From assembly GCA_965659685.1 (NCBI GenBank), contig CBFHXB010000003.1, forward strand, positions 45,824 to 109,823: a DNA stretch of 64,000 nt. The letters run 5' to 3'. A program made the translations under genes and the position numbers. Origin of the DNA: MGIIa-L3 sp11892u (lineage in GTDB: Archaea > Thermoplasmatota > Poseidoniia > Poseidoniales > Poseidoniaceae). The notes under the pieces are model-generated. The model saw only the letters and a program-made list of their open reading frames with translations, was not told the origin of the DNA and did not search any database. Positions 1-8,372 of this stretch are shown here, in pieces; position 1 is the stretch's first letter, and every line of letters starts with the position of its first letter.

Positions 1-1081
1 GGCGGAGCATCATTTCTGCGGAGAGGATCAGGCTGCCGGGGTTGACCTTGTCCTGACCGGTGTACTTCGGTGCAGTGCCGTGCGTCGCTTCGAAGATGGC
101 GATTCCGGTGTCGTAGTTGATGTTCGCACCGGGAGCGATGCCGATGCCACCGACCTGAGCGGCCAGCGCGTCGGAGATGTAGTCACCGTTGAGGTTCATG
201 GTGGTCAGAACACCGTACTCGCGGGGGCGGGTGAGCACCTGCTGGAGCATCGCGTCAGCGATGACGTCCTTCACGGTGATCGTCGTGCCCGTGTTCGGGT
301 TGGTGAAGGTGCACCATGGGCCACCGTCAAGTTCGGTGGCGCCGAATTCGTCCTTGGCGAGCTGGTAGCCCCAGTCACGGAATCCGCCTTCGGTGAATTT
401 CATGATGTTGCCCTTGTGGACGATGGTGATGCTGTCGCGGTCGTTTTCAATGGCGTAGCGGATGGCTGCGCGGACGATGCGAGCGGTGCCTTCGCTTGAA
501 ATCGGCTTGATGCCGATGCCGCTTGTGTTTGGGAACCGAATCTTGTCAACGCCCATCTCGTTTTGGAGGAAGGCGATGAGTTTGGCCACGCCTTCGCTTC
601 CGGCTTCCCATTCGATGCCGGCGTAGACGTCCTCGCTGTTCTCACGGAAGATGACCATGTCCACGTCGCCGGGGGCCTTCACCGGCGAGGGTGTGCCTTC
701 GTACCATCGCACGGGACGAACGCATGCGAAGAGGTCGAGCTTCTGACGAAGCGCGACGTTGAGGCTTCGGATGCCGCCCCCGACGGGGGTGGTGAGCGGC
801 CCCTTGATCGACACAAGGCCGGTGCGCATGGCGTCGAGCGTGGCCTCAGGCAACCATTCGCCGGTGGCGTTGAACGCCTTTTCGCCGGCCAACACTTCGG
901 ACCACGCGATGCTGCGCTGGCCTCCGTAGGCCTTCTCGACCGCGGCGTCGATGACGTGGATCATCACCGGAGTGATGTCGATGCCGATGCCGTCGCCTTC
1001 GATGTAGTGGACCGTGGGGTGGTCGGGGACGGTCAGGACACCGTTTTCGAGGGTGATTGGGGAGCCTTTGTTTTCGCTCAT
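1..1081 (-). CDS. icd: NADP-dependent isocitrate dehydrogenase, 3' end cut by window
   Basis: Oxidative decarboxylation of isocitrate to 2-oxoglutarate in the TCA cycle (cytoplasm). The reverse-strand reading from ATG 1081 gives MSENKGSPITLENG and about 360 residues that match bacterial/archaeal Icd nearly end to end: YIEGDGIGID near the N-terminus, KGPLTTPVGGGIRSLNVALR as the substrate loop with the serine that is phosphorylated in E. coli Icd, FRENSEDVYAGIEW, VHKGNIMKFTEGGFRDWGY, and MNLNGDYISDALAAQVGG. Roughly the last 55 residues of a 416-residue enzyme lie beyond base 1. The plus-strand frames over this gene are antisense shadows. It diverges from the OsmC-like gene across about 96 bases. 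Confidence 0.96.
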   Translation of the reverse strand, partial: MSENKGSPITLENGVLTVPDHPTVHYIEGDGIGIDITPVMIHVIDAAVEKAYGGQRSIAWSEVLAGEKAFNATGEWLPEATLDAMRTGLVSIKGPLTTPVGGGIRSLNVALRQKLDLFACVRPVRWYEGTPSPVKAPGDVDMVIFRENSEDVYAGIEWEAGSEGVAKLIAFLQNEMGVDKIRFPNTSGIGIKPISSEGTARIVRAAIRYAIENDRDSITIVHKGNIMKFTEGGFRDWGYQLAKDEFGATELDGGPWCTFTNPNTGTTITVKDVIADAMLQQVLTRPREYGVLTTMNLNGDYISDALAAQVGGIGIAPGANINYDTGIAIFEATHGTAPKYTGQDKVNPGSLILSAEMMLR

Positions 1082-1177
1082 GTCCGGGCCACCTGTCGGC
1101 TGTTCTTGAATCCCTCCCCGCTCTTCTCCTCACGTTCTTTCACGAAGCCTGAAGACGGGCTGCACCTACGCCCTTGC

Positions 1178-1564
1178 ATGAAGGCGGAAGTGCACTGGAC
1201 CGGTGGGAGCGGCATGGCGTGTTTCAACGGTGCCAAAGACAGGTTGGATCTCGATTGGAACGACGGCCCTTCGCCCATGCAAGTGATGCTTCAATCCGTG
1301 GGTGCATGCACCATTGCCGACATTGTGACTGGCCTCAAGCAACGCGCATTTTCCGAGGTGTGGTTGGAATTGGAGGCAGAACGGCGTGAAGAACAACCCC
1401 GTCATTTCACCCGCATCCACATGGTGTACCACGTTCGAGGCGACGTCCCAGAGAAACTCCTTCATCGCTTGATCGAAAAGAGCCACAGCACCTACTGCAG
1501 TGCATCCACGTCCCTTCGAACGGACGTCGAGATCACGTGGGGCGCAGAACTCCACGCCGAGTGA
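1178..1564 (+). CDS. OsmC/Ohr family protein
   Basis: A 128-residue protein starting at ATG 1178 (MKAEVHWTGGSGMACFNG). The order of segments, a short N-terminal beta stretch, then GPSPMQVMLQSVGACTIADI followed by a helix, and a C-terminal YCSASTSLRTDVEITW, is the classic OsmC fold. The cysteine in SVGACT and the second in STYCSAS are the usual redox pair of OsmC/Ohr proteins, which reduce organic hydroperoxides. The exact substrate cannot be read from the sequence. A much longer in-frame extension upstream runs antisense to icd and is not believed. Its stop codon directly abuts the stop of the convergent neighbour (TGATCA at 1562-1567). Confidence 0.85.
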   Translation: MKAEVHWTGGSGMACFNGAKDRLDLDWNDGPSPMQVMLQSVGACTIADIVTGLKQRAFSEVWLELEAERREEQPRHFTRIHMVYHVRGDVPEKLLHRLIEKSHSTYCSASTSLRTDVEITWGAELHAE

Positions 1565-2158
1565 TCACGGGCGCTTCCAAGCCCCGCCGAGGGCTTGGTC
1601 GAGTTGCTGAGCTCCGTCCATGAGGGCTGCAGCAAGCACGTCATGCATTGGATGCCAAGTGGCAGGCAACGCCTCGGGGGCGGGCAACGTTTCGCACCCG
1701 GCGTCCGTCAGGCGAACGGCAGCGAAGGGGTGCATGGCGGCCCCGTCAAGCATCACGTCCGCGCGTGCGATCAACAGGTCGTCATCGCGCTCGACGGCGA
1801 CGTCCATGACTTCCAAGCCGGTGTCCATTGGAAGACCGAGGCGGCGAGGGTCCACCGCAAGGCCACGTTGAACGAGCAACGCGACAACCTGAGCGACCAT
1901 CTCTTCGCTCAAGGCATGTCCATGCGAATCCGATGCGGTCGCATGCGGTGCATCAGCAACGGGTGGGGCAACCGCGACCTCCGGTTGAACGGTGAACGCG
2001 TCCGCTTCATCGCTCTCGACCAATGTGGCCAAGGGGTCCTCCTGCCCTTGAGGTGAAGCATCGGCGAGCAAACCGAGGAGGTCGTCGTCTTCCTCCTGCT
2101 GGGGCGCCGCCGTGACGTCCACGCCCAACTCAGCGAACACGTCAATGTCATCGTCCAT
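1565..2158 (-). CDS. hypothetical acidic protein
   Basis: 197 residues, no family recognised. The first 90 residues are acidic and low in complexity (MDDDIDVFAELGVDVTAAP, then runs of E and D), likely disordered. The C-terminal 100 residues look folded: EEMVAQVVALLVQRGLAV, then MDTGLEVMDVAVERDDDLLI, then a stretch with conserved-looking aromatic and leucine spacing (MHPFAAVRLTDAG). No signal peptide or membrane segment, so probably cytoplasmic. It is divergently arranged to the surface protein at 2221 with 62 bases between the starts. Coding is supported by length, codon pattern and tight packing. Confidence 0.6.
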   Translation of the reverse strand: MDDDIDVFAELGVDVTAAPQQEEDDDLLGLLADASPQGQEDPLATLVESDEADAFTVQPEVAVAPPVADAPHATASDSHGHALSEEMVAQVVALLVQRGLAVDPRRLGLPMDTGLEVMDVAVERDDDLLIARADVMLDGAAMHPFAAVRLTDAGCETLPAPEALPATWHPMHDVLAAALMDGAQQLDQALGGAWKRP

Positions 2159-2220
2159 GTCCTCAGGTTCAACGACACACGTTTCAACCTCGTCCCTCCA
2201 CGTTCACCCGAGGGGGAGGC

Positions 2221-2826
2221 ATGCGTCGACATCTTGCGGCCGTCGTCGTGACCTGCATGCTGGTGCTCGGCCCCGCAGGTCTGGCCTCGCCGAGCGGCGT
2301 GGGGGAAGAGGGTGACGACGGTTGCCTGTGCCATGTCGGCCCGTCTTTGCAGCAAACGGTTCACCTTCACGGTTGGCCAGAGGTCTACGAGGCTGGAGCG
2401 ACGTACGTGCTTCAGGTCAACGCAAGCACCGCAGCCGAGGACAAGGGTGGATTCCGGCTCGTGGTCAATGCAGGCACCTTGTTGGCCAACACCAGTTCAA
2501 CCGTACAGGACATGGACGGAGGGCTGACGCATGTTGCGCCCTCCTCCTTGTTGGAAGGTTGGCAGGTGGCTTGGGTTGCGCCAAACAGCACGGACGAAGC
2601 GGCTCAAGCGGTGCTTCACGTGAACCTCGTCAACGAAAACGGCGCTCCGGATGGAGATCAATGGGCCACGACGAGCATGGTTGCGGTGGGCCCAACCTAC
2701 GAGGGCCCCATCGAGGAATGGACCGAGGAATCACTCACCACCGTCGCCGTCGTCTTCGCGGCGCTCGGTCTGCTGGTCACCATCGGCCTGTTGGCCGTCG
2801 TGCTCCGCGAACCGGGGGAGGAATGA
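2221..2826 (+). CDS. secreted, membrane-anchored reeler/choice-of-anchor-V-like protein
   Basis: 201 residues. Residues 1-23 form a signal peptide (MRRHLAAVVVTCMLVLGPAG). The mature N-terminus carries DDGCLCHVG, followed by a beta-rich segment with YEAGATYVLQV and GGFRLVVNAGTLL. This layout, a Cys-Cys-His cluster followed by a Y-x-P/A-G-xx-Y strand and a GGF strand, is that of the reeler/choice-of-anchor V domain. The C-terminus has one membrane helix (about 174-194, VAVVFAALGLLVTIGLLAVV) and a short charged tail, so the domain faces outside. The cluster here is CxCH, not the heme-binding CxxCH. An SD-like GGGGGAGG precedes the ATG. Confidence 0.7.
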   Translation: MRRHLAAVVVTCMLVLGPAGLASPSGVGEEGDDGCLCHVGPSLQQTVHLHGWPEVYEAGATYVLQVNASTAAEDKGGFRLVVNAGTLLANTSSTVQDMDGGLTHVAPSSLLEGWQVAWVAPNSTDEAAQAVLHVNLVNENGAPDGDQWATTSMVAVGPTYEGPIEEWTEESLTTVAVVFAALGLLVTIGLLAVVLREPGEE

Positions 2827-2858
2827 TGACCTCCACAGCTTTGTCCTGAGCGAGCATC

Positions 2859-3599
2859 ATGTTTGGAATGGGCGATGCAGGACAAGTGCTCGTCCAGCTT
2901 GAGCGCTACTTGGCCGACGGTCGTGAAGAGATCACGGAAGTCATGGCACGGGATTTGGTGCAACAATTGCGAGCGAAACGAAGCCGAGAGGTCACCGAAC
3001 AAGTTCACCTTGTGAAAGCGCTTCGGCTGCTTAGCGACGTGTTGATCCTCCGTGGTAAGGCCAAGGAAGGAGCAACCGAAGTTCGTCGTCTGCATCGCGA
3101 GCGTCGCGCGCTTGAACGGACCGTTCGTCGGGCGGATCCGTCGTTGCTGGAACGCTTGACACCGGCCGCCGAGGATCACCTCCGCTCCCTTCGAGCAGCG
3201 GCTGCCCTCGGGCGCTCTGGACCTGCCAGGAAGGCCTTGAAGCGCTTGGTCCGGACACGTCCCGGCCACCTTCGGGCCCACGTGGAGGCCGTGGAACGTC
3301 TGGGCGACGTTGGTGGGCTCGGTCGCCGCTTGGCGGCCGCGGCGAACGCGGCTGGCCCGGTCGTTCAAAACGAGCATGGCCTCCAATTGGTCCCTGCATC
3401 AGCACCGGAATCAGCGGTTGCGCTCGCCCGCGTCGAAGCCGCCTTGGCCTTGTGCAAGGACGGGCGTGCACAGGAGGCGCACGCACGCCTGAGCACAGAA
3501 GGTGAAGATTTCCGGAATCAGGAGGCCCAAGCGCAGGCCAAACTCCAAGCGGCAATCGCTTCGTTGGAGCCGACGCACGACTACTACGAGTACGGCTGA
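2859..3599 (+). CDS. hypothetical helical repeat (TPR-like) protein
   Basis: 246 residues, nearly all predicted helix with regular A/L/R spacing. Helices appear in pairs, for example VTEQVHLVKALRLLSDVLILRGKAKEGATEVR, and near residue 130 LGRSGPARKALKRLVRTRPGHLRAHVEAV, which has the A-x(3)-G-x(2)-A-x(2)-LKRL-x-R-PG pattern of a tetratricopeptide unit. No signal peptide or catalytic motif is visible; a scaffold role is the most one can suggest. The gene sits between the reeler-like protein and the initiator tRNA, whose CCA end starts one base after this gene's stop on the opposite strand. Confidence 0.6.
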   Translation: MFGMGDAGQVLVQLERYLADGREEITEVMARDLVQQLRAKRSREVTEQVHLVKALRLLSDVLILRGKAKEGATEVRRLHRERRALERTVRRADPSLLERLTPAAEDHLRSLRAAAALGRSGPARKALKRLVRTRPGHLRAHVEAVERLGDVGGLGRRLAAAANAAGPVVQNEHGLQLVPASAPESAVALARVEAALALCKDGRAQEAHARLSTEGEDFRNQEAQAQAKLQAAIASLEPTHDYYEYG

Positions 3600-3600
3600 G

Positions 3601-3678
3601 TGGTAGCGAGGGATGGATTTGAACCATCGATCTCCGGGTTATGAGCCCGACGGGATATCCAGACTACCCCACCTCGCT
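3601..3678 (-). tRNA. initiator tRNA-Met (CAU), CCA encoded
   Basis: Reading the reverse strand from 3678 gives a full cloverleaf: acceptor AGCGAGG paired with CCTCGCT, T-arm GGTTCAAATCC, and a CTCATAA loop with anticodon CAT. The A1-T72 pair and the GGG/CCC run in the anticodon stem are the archaeal/eukaryotic initiator signatures, so this is initiator rather than elongator tRNA-Met. The CCA end is encoded at 3601-3603 after discriminator A. No intron. Confidence 0.95.
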
Positions 3679-3782
3679 GAGCAGAAGGCAAAGCCCCCTC
3701 CACTTCAACCCACCGCCAAGCCATTCAGAACGGGTGTGTGAGGAAGCGGGGCATTTTTGTTCCTCGAGGTCTACCTCCGGTC

Positions 3783-4580
3783 ATGCGGCACGCCGGCCTC
3801 TTGGTCCTCCTCCTGCTCAGCGCTTCTTTCGCAGGGTGCACCGGTGCTTCGGACGAAGGCACCGAAGCCGAAGGCGTTGATCTTCGGGTGTACTACGACG
3901 ACACCTCCGGCGTCGTCGAGCAAACGTGGAGAAACGGCCAACAAATCGGAAGTCAAACCGTCACGCTCACCTTCGATTTTGCCCGGGTGACCTCGTCTGA
4001 GGATCCCCTCGTGGCCTTCTTTGTCCTTCCAGGCGACGGGCGTGAAGAAATCGTGACGGACGCCAACCAAACCGCAAGCATCGACGTGGAATACGCGACG
4101 CATGGCTTGTACGAATTGACCTACGGTGCCCGGACCGAAGGCGGGGACGAAGCCTCGAAGGTCATCATGGTCCGAATTGATCTGCGGCTGAATTGGCAGG
4201 ACACCGGCACCACCGACCCCGACGACGCCTCCATTCGCGTGATGACCGACGGTTCTCAAGGGGCAGAGCGGGTGTCGGTGTCGTCCACCGTGGCGAACAT
4301 CGGCAACGTCGGCGGCGTGTTTGGGCGAGCTGTGTCCACCACGTGGGAACTTCTCGATGGGAGCGACGGTCTAAGGGCCACCGGGACGGCGCAAATCGCC
4401 GACGGGCAAGAAGAAACCTGGGAAGGAACCAGCGGGCCCGCTGAGGCCGATGAAGGGGATTGGGTGCTTCGAATCACCCTTGACACCGACGATGAAAACG
4501 TCGACGTCACCAGCGTCATCGACGTGCTCCATGAGGAGGCCGAGAGTCCGGCACAACCCTTCACCTCCGATCAGTCTTGA
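3783..4580 (+). CDS. secreted lipoprotein, function unknown
   Basis: 265 residues from ATG 3783 (an in-frame ATG 45 bases earlier adds an unlikely leader). MRHAGLLVLLLLSASFAGC is a signal peptide ending in a lipobox with the modifiable Cys at residue 19, so the protein is expected to be lipid-anchored outside the cell. The mature part is acidic and beta-rich: three segments (about 28-115, 120-150, 160-255) with alternating strands and phrases such as YGARTEGGDEASKV and VSVSSTVANIGNVGG, compatible with Ig- or CARDB-like domains. No enzymatic motif is visible. It stands alone between the tRNA and radA. Confidence 0.7.
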   Translation: MRHAGLLVLLLLSASFAGCTGASDEGTEAEGVDLRVYYDDTSGVVEQTWRNGQQIGSQTVTLTFDFARVTSSEDPLVAFFVLPGDGREEIVTDANQTASIDVEYATHGLYELTYGARTEGGDEASKVIMVRIDLRLNWQDTGTTDPDDASIRVMTDGSQGAERVSVSSTVANIGNVGGVFGRAVSTTWELLDGSDGLRATGTAQIADGQEETWEGTSGPAEADEGDWVLRITLDTDDENVDVTSVIDVLHEEAESPAQPFTSDQS

Positions 4581-4721
4581 GTGGATAAAATCTGAACTGA
4601 AAGTGAATGAGGCGTGCACGTCTCATCACTCAAATCGAACGAGCACCTTCCACGCTTGGGTTGGGGTCCATAGGTCCTTCATAGGTGGACGCCCAATCCT
4701 CTGGGCAAGGAACGTGAACCC

Positions 4722-5750
4722 ATGGCCAGCAAAGCGAAGAAAACCACGAGCAAGACGAAGAATGAAAGCACCGCCGAGGCCGTTGGCCTTCTGATGGCGG
4801 AAGAACCCGAGGTCAAGGTCAGCATCGAAGACCTCCCAGGCGTTGGCCCTGCGACAGCAGAAAAGCTGCGGGAAGCCGGCTTCGATGAGCTCTTGGCCAT
4901 CGCCGTCATGTCTCCTTCCGAACTCGCTGAGCAGGCAGAACTTGGTGAAGCGGTTGCGAGCAAAATCATTGCAGGCGCCAAGAAAATGGCCAACATCGGA
5001 GGCTTCGTCTCTGGTGGCGCCCTGCTCGACCGCCGTCGTGAGGTGCTCAAGCTCTCCTCCAAGGTCCAATCCATCGACGATCTTCTTGGAGGCGGGTTCG
5101 AAACCCAAGCCCTTGTCGAAGTGTACGGCGCCTTTGGATCAGGCAAGACGCAAATCGGCCACCAACTCGCCGTGAACTGCACCCTCCCCGTGTCGGAAGG
5201 CGGCCTTGACGGCGACATCTTCTACATCGACACCGAGGACACCTTCCGCCCAGAGCGCATCACCCAAATGGCACGTGGCCTTGGCTTGGACCCAGACACT
5301 GTGTTGAGCCGCATTCACGTGGCGCGAGCCTACAACTCTGCTCACCAGATTCTGCTCGTGGACGAGATCAAGCGTCTCAGCCGCGGCATGAACGTGAAGC
5401 TCATCATCGTCGATTCGCTGACCAGCCATTTCCGTGCAGAGTACATTGGCCGTGGAATGCTCGCCCAGCGCCAGCAGAAACTCAACCGCCACCTGAAGGA
5501 ACTCAAGCAAACGGCCGACATCAACAACGCGATGGTTCTGGTGACCAACCAAGTGCACTCCAAGCCCGATGCCATGTGGGGCGACCCCACCAAGCCTGTT
5601 GGTGGCCACGTGCTGGCCCACGCCAGCACCTTCCGCCTCTACCTCCGCAAGGCCAAGGGTGGCCGTCGGATCGCTCGCTTGGTGGACTCTCCGAACCTCC
5701 CGGACGGCGAGTGCATCTACCAGGTGACCGAAGAAGGTCTCCGCGACTGA
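4722..5750 (+). CDS. radA: DNA repair and recombination protein RadA
   Basis: The archaeal Rad51/RecA recombinase: forms filaments on single-stranded DNA and drives ATP-dependent strand exchange. 342 residues, usual archaeal length. After a Lys/Thr-rich 30-residue tail come an N-terminal helix-hairpin-helix (IEDLPGVGPATAEKLREAGF, about 35-54), Walker A GAFGSGKT at 136-143, the DIFYIDTEDTFRPERI segment, Walker B LIIVDS at 227-232, an R-rich loop RGMLAQRQQKLNRHLKEL, and the LVTNQV and KPVGGHVLAHAS DNA-binding loops. The start follows AAGGAACG. The 140-base upstream region holds no other gene. The pairing with ftsZ 88 bases downstream suggests a housekeeping cluster. Confidence 0.98.
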   Translation: MASKAKKTTSKTKNESTAEAVGLLMAEEPEVKVSIEDLPGVGPATAEKLREAGFDELLAIAVMSPSELAEQAELGEAVASKIIAGAKKMANIGGFVSGGALLDRRREVLKLSSKVQSIDDLLGGGFETQALVEVYGAFGSGKTQIGHQLAVNCTLPVSEGGLDGDIFYIDTEDTFRPERITQMARGLGLDPDTVLSRIHVARAYNSAHQILLVDEIKRLSRGMNVKLIIVDSLTSHFRAEYIGRGMLAQRQQKLNRHLKELKQTADINNAMVLVTNQVHSKPDAMWGDPTKPVGGHVLAHASTFRLYLRKAKGGRRIARLVDSPNLPDGECIYQVTEEGLRD

Positions 5751-5838
5751 TTGGCGTTGAACTTCACCCCCGCAAAGGCGGTCTTCGGCCGGTCCTTGTG
5801 GCGGCATCTTCAAGCCTGTTCGGAGAAGCATCAGCACG

Positions 5839-6972
5839 ATGCGCCACCTCATTGAACGGGTCTTGGAATTGACCGAGGAAGAACAAGCGGCGCCCGTCGA
5901 AGCCCCGGCTCCGGTGGAAGGACACGCCACCGACGAGGAGCTTCGGTCCTTGTTGGAGTCCCTTCAACCAAGGATCGGCGTGTACGGTGTCGGTGGTGCA
6001 GGCTGCAACGCAGCCAACCGTTTGTTCGACGAAGGCTTGTTCGAAAACACCTACGTCACGGGCTACGCAATCAACACCGACGCTCAGGCGCTGCTGATGT
6101 CGTCCCTCGAGCAAAAGGTGCTCATTGGGCGCACCGCCCGTGGGCGCGGTGCAGGTGGCGACCCCACGAAAGGGGAAGCCGCCGCTCTTGAGTCGGAAAT
6201 GGCGCTCCGTCAAATCACCAATGACACCCAATTGGCCATCATCACGGCCGGCATGGGCGGTGGGTCAGGCACCGGTGCCGCCGGTCACGTGGCCCGTCTG
6301 GCCAAGCAGCAAGGTGCACTGACCATTGCCGTGGTCACCTATCCGTTCAACTCTGAAGGGAAATTGCGCCAACAAAACGCAGAGTGGGGGCTCGAGCGCC
6401 TTCGTGAATTCTGCGACACCATCATTGTCATTCCAAACGAACGTTTGCTCGAAATCGAAGACGTCCGCGATTTGCCTCTGGCGATGGCGTTCCGCGTGGG
6501 TGACGAACTTCTCGTTCGTTCCATCATCGGGGTCACGGAATTGTTGACCATCGACGGCATGGTCAACCTCGACTTTGAGGACCTTCGCGCCGTCGTCCAG
6601 TCTGGCCATGGCGTCGCCATGATTGGGCTTGGTTCTGCCAGCGGCGCTGGACGCGCGGAGGCGGCCACCCAGGAAGCGCTGCACTCCCCGCTGCTCGACC
6701 TCGACGTGTCCGACGCCCGTGGGGCCCTGATCAACGTCGTCGGTGGCCCGGACCTGACCCTCGGGGAGGCCGAGCGTTGTGCAGAAATGATTCAGCAGCA
6801 AGTTGCGCCCACGGCGCGCATCATTTGGGGCGCTGCCGTGGACGAATCGTTGGGCGATGAACTGCGCGTCATGCTCGTCTTGACGGGCGTCAAGTCTGAA
6901 CAAATTCATGGGTCAAATGAGGCCCAGCAACTCAAGGCGCTCAAGCACCGAAACATCGAGTTCGTGAACTGA
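5839..6972 (+). CDS. ftsZ: cell division protein FtsZ, first paralogue
   Basis: Tubulin-like GTPase that assembles the division ring. 377 residues: an N-terminal acidic and Pro-rich extension to about residue 42, the Rossmann strand RIGVYGVGGAGCNAANRL (45-62), tubulin signature GGGSGTG at 140-146, and the T7 region MVNLDFEDLRAVV that completes GTP hydrolysis in the next subunit. The protein ends soon after the core (HRNIEFVN) without a long tail or an obvious FtsA-type C-terminal peptide. A second, clearly different FtsZ is at 62546-63700. The Fap7-like gene follows after 29 bases. Confidence 0.96.
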   Translation: MRHLIERVLELTEEEQAAPVEAPAPVEGHATDEELRSLLESLQPRIGVYGVGGAGCNAANRLFDEGLFENTYVTGYAINTDAQALLMSSLEQKVLIGRTARGRGAGGDPTKGEAAALESEMALRQITNDTQLAIITAGMGGGSGTGAAGHVARLAKQQGALTIAVVTYPFNSEGKLRQQNAEWGLERLREFCDTIIVIPNERLLEIEDVRDLPLAMAFRVGDELLVRSIIGVTELLTIDGMVNLDFEDLRAVVQSGHGVAMIGLGSASGAGRAEAATQEALHSPLLDLDVSDARGALINVVGGPDLTLGEAERCAEMIQQQVAPTARIIWGAAVDESLGDELRVMLVLTGVKSEQIHGSNEAQQLKALKHRNIEFVN

Positions 6973-7001
6973 ACACGCTGGATGCAAGGAGGCTCACGAC
7001 C

Positions 7002-7526
7002 GTGCGGTTGGCGTTGACCGGTGCTCCCGGTACAGGGAAAACAACCCTGGCGGCGGTCCTCCAGCATAGCTTTGAGGTGCACGCTGTGCGTGACCTAGCA
7101 GCGGCCTGTGGCGCCCTTGGTGCTGCCGAAGACGACGGCGCTCATCCGATCGACGTCGGACGCCTCACCGTTCACATGGACGGTATGGAAGGCGGGTGCC
7201 TGATCGAAGGCCACCTCAGCCATCTGCTTGCACCCGATGCCATCGTTGTCCTTCGCTGTGCACCCCGTCGACTTCAGGAACGCCTCCAAGATCGAGGGTA
7301 CAACGCAGCCAAAGTCACGGCGAACGTCGAGTGGGAATTGTTGGGTGGCGTGCACGCCGAACTTCGTGATGCAGGGATTGACGTGCCGTTGCTTGAGCTT
7401 GACACGTCCACAACCGACGCCAATGTGCTGGCAGAGCGCGTCCTCGCTTGGCGAGAAGGCGGATTCCGTCGCGCAAGCGATCCCTTCATTGACTGGTTGG
7501 CGGATCCCGTGCACCTTCCATCCTGA
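7002..7526 (+). CDS. Fap7/AK6-like adenylate kinase family NTPase
   Basis: 174 residues with a P-loop at the very N-terminus (GAPGTGKTT, 7-15) and a Mg-binding/lid layout like archaeal Fap7 (AK6): GGCLIEGHLSHLLAPDAIVVLRCAP resembles the family's EGHLAH..P motif, and QERLQDRGYNAAKVTANVEWE is the lid plus its E-rich helix. Fap7 acts in late small-subunit rRNA maturation and has weak adenylate kinase activity. The start is GTG 7002, chosen because AAGGAGG lies nine bases upstream (6986-6992). It is followed 45 bases later by the phosphatidyltransferase gene. Confidence 0.85.
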   Translation: MRLALTGAPGTGKTTLAAVLQHSFEVHAVRDLAAACGALGAAEDDGAHPIDVGRLTVHMDGMEGGCLIEGHLSHLLAPDAIVVLRCAPRRLQERLQDRGYNAAKVTANVEWELLGGVHAELRDAGIDVPLLELDTSTTDANVLAERVLAWREGGFRRASDPFIDWLADPVHLPS

Positions 7527-7571
7527 GCCCGAACGTGCGGTTCAGACCGATGCGCTCATGTGGCGTCTTGC

Positions 7572-8285
7572 ATGAGGCGGGCCATGGCCTTGGAGCAACT
7601 CCGCAGCAAATGGGAGCGTGCCTTGCCACCGCTCATCCGTCGGCTTGACGGTGTTTCGGTCGATGCGCTGACCTGGTCGGCTCTCCCCGTGGGTGTGGGG
7701 GGCGCCTACCTCATGGCCACCGCCACCAACGATGAGCAAGGCGCATGGATGCTTGTTGGCGGGGCCGTGTTGATGGCCCTGGCCATGCTCATTGACGGGC
7801 TCGACGGGGCCGTGGCTCGGGCCCGTGGCGTCGTCAGCCGCTGGGGGGACATGCTCGACCACACCATTGACCGGCTGCTCGACGCCACATGGGTGCTCGC
7901 ACTGGCGCTCAACCCAGCGTTTTGCGGTCAACCTTCGCTGGGTTGGACCGCGGCATGGTTCACCCTGCTGGGTTCCTACATGGGCACCCAGGCGCAGGCC
8001 GTGACGGGTTTGCGAAATTACCGGGGTTTCAGTCGAGCAGACCGCATGGTGTTGACCTTGGTGAGTTTGGTGCTGACTGCGGTGCTGATTCCCTTCGATG
8101 CAGCCGTGTTTGGATCGCTGGACGTGCTCGGAGGCGTGCCGATCACGGCCATGAGCATCATGGTCATGGTGTCCATGCTCGGGGGTGTCTGGACCTTCGT
8201 GACCCGGTTCCGACAAGCTGCTGGCGATGTGCGCCGAATGGATGCTGAAGATCCGCTCCCACAACCCGGCGTTTCGGACGAATGA
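7572..8285 (+). CDS. CDP-alcohol phosphatidyltransferase (archaetidylinositol-phosphate synthase-like)
   Basis: Integral membrane enzyme of polar-lipid synthesis that transfers a lipid phosphate from a CDP-activated donor to an alcohol. The family signature D-G-x2-A-R-x8-G-x3-D-x3-D is exact: D78, G79, A82, R83, G92, D96, D100, with the extra D75 before it. About six membrane helices follow the usual topology. ATG 7572 is taken as start; a GTG 12 bases earlier is possible. The short N-terminus and VGGAYLMATA helix are like archaeal AIP synthases, whose acceptor is inositol phosphate, but the acceptor is inferred only. Confidence 0.85.
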   Translation: MRRAMALEQLRSKWERALPPLIRRLDGVSVDALTWSALPVGVGGAYLMATATNDEQGAWMLVGGAVLMALAMLIDGLDGAVARARGVVSRWGDMLDHTIDRLLDATWVLALALNPAFCGQPSLGWTAAWFTLLGSYMGTQAQAVTGLRNYRGFSRADRMVLTLVSLVLTAVLIPFDAAVFGSLDVLGGVPITAMSIMVMVSMLGGVWTFVTRFRQAAGDVRRMDAEDPLPQPGVSDE

Positions 8286-8298
8286 ACCGGGTCCAAGG

Positions 8299-8316
8299 TC
8301 GTGCCATTTGGCACGA
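8299..8316. repeat. short hairpin before the large surface protein gene
   Basis: Perfect seven-base inverted repeat TCGTGCC/GGCACGA with loop ATTT, 14 bases after the preceding stop codon. No T-run follows, so a bacterial-type terminator is unlikely. It could be an operator or an RNA hairpin at the 3' end of the upstream message. Confidence 0.4.
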
Positions 8317-8372
8317 TGGAATGAGAAGCCCTCATAACCACCGAGTGGCACGTTTCAGCGATGGGTGGCGAC

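Noticed and set aside
563..1564. 333-residue plus-strand reading across the icd gene
   Set aside because: Only its last 128 residues (from 1178) match OsmC; the rest is antisense to isocitrate dehydrogenase.
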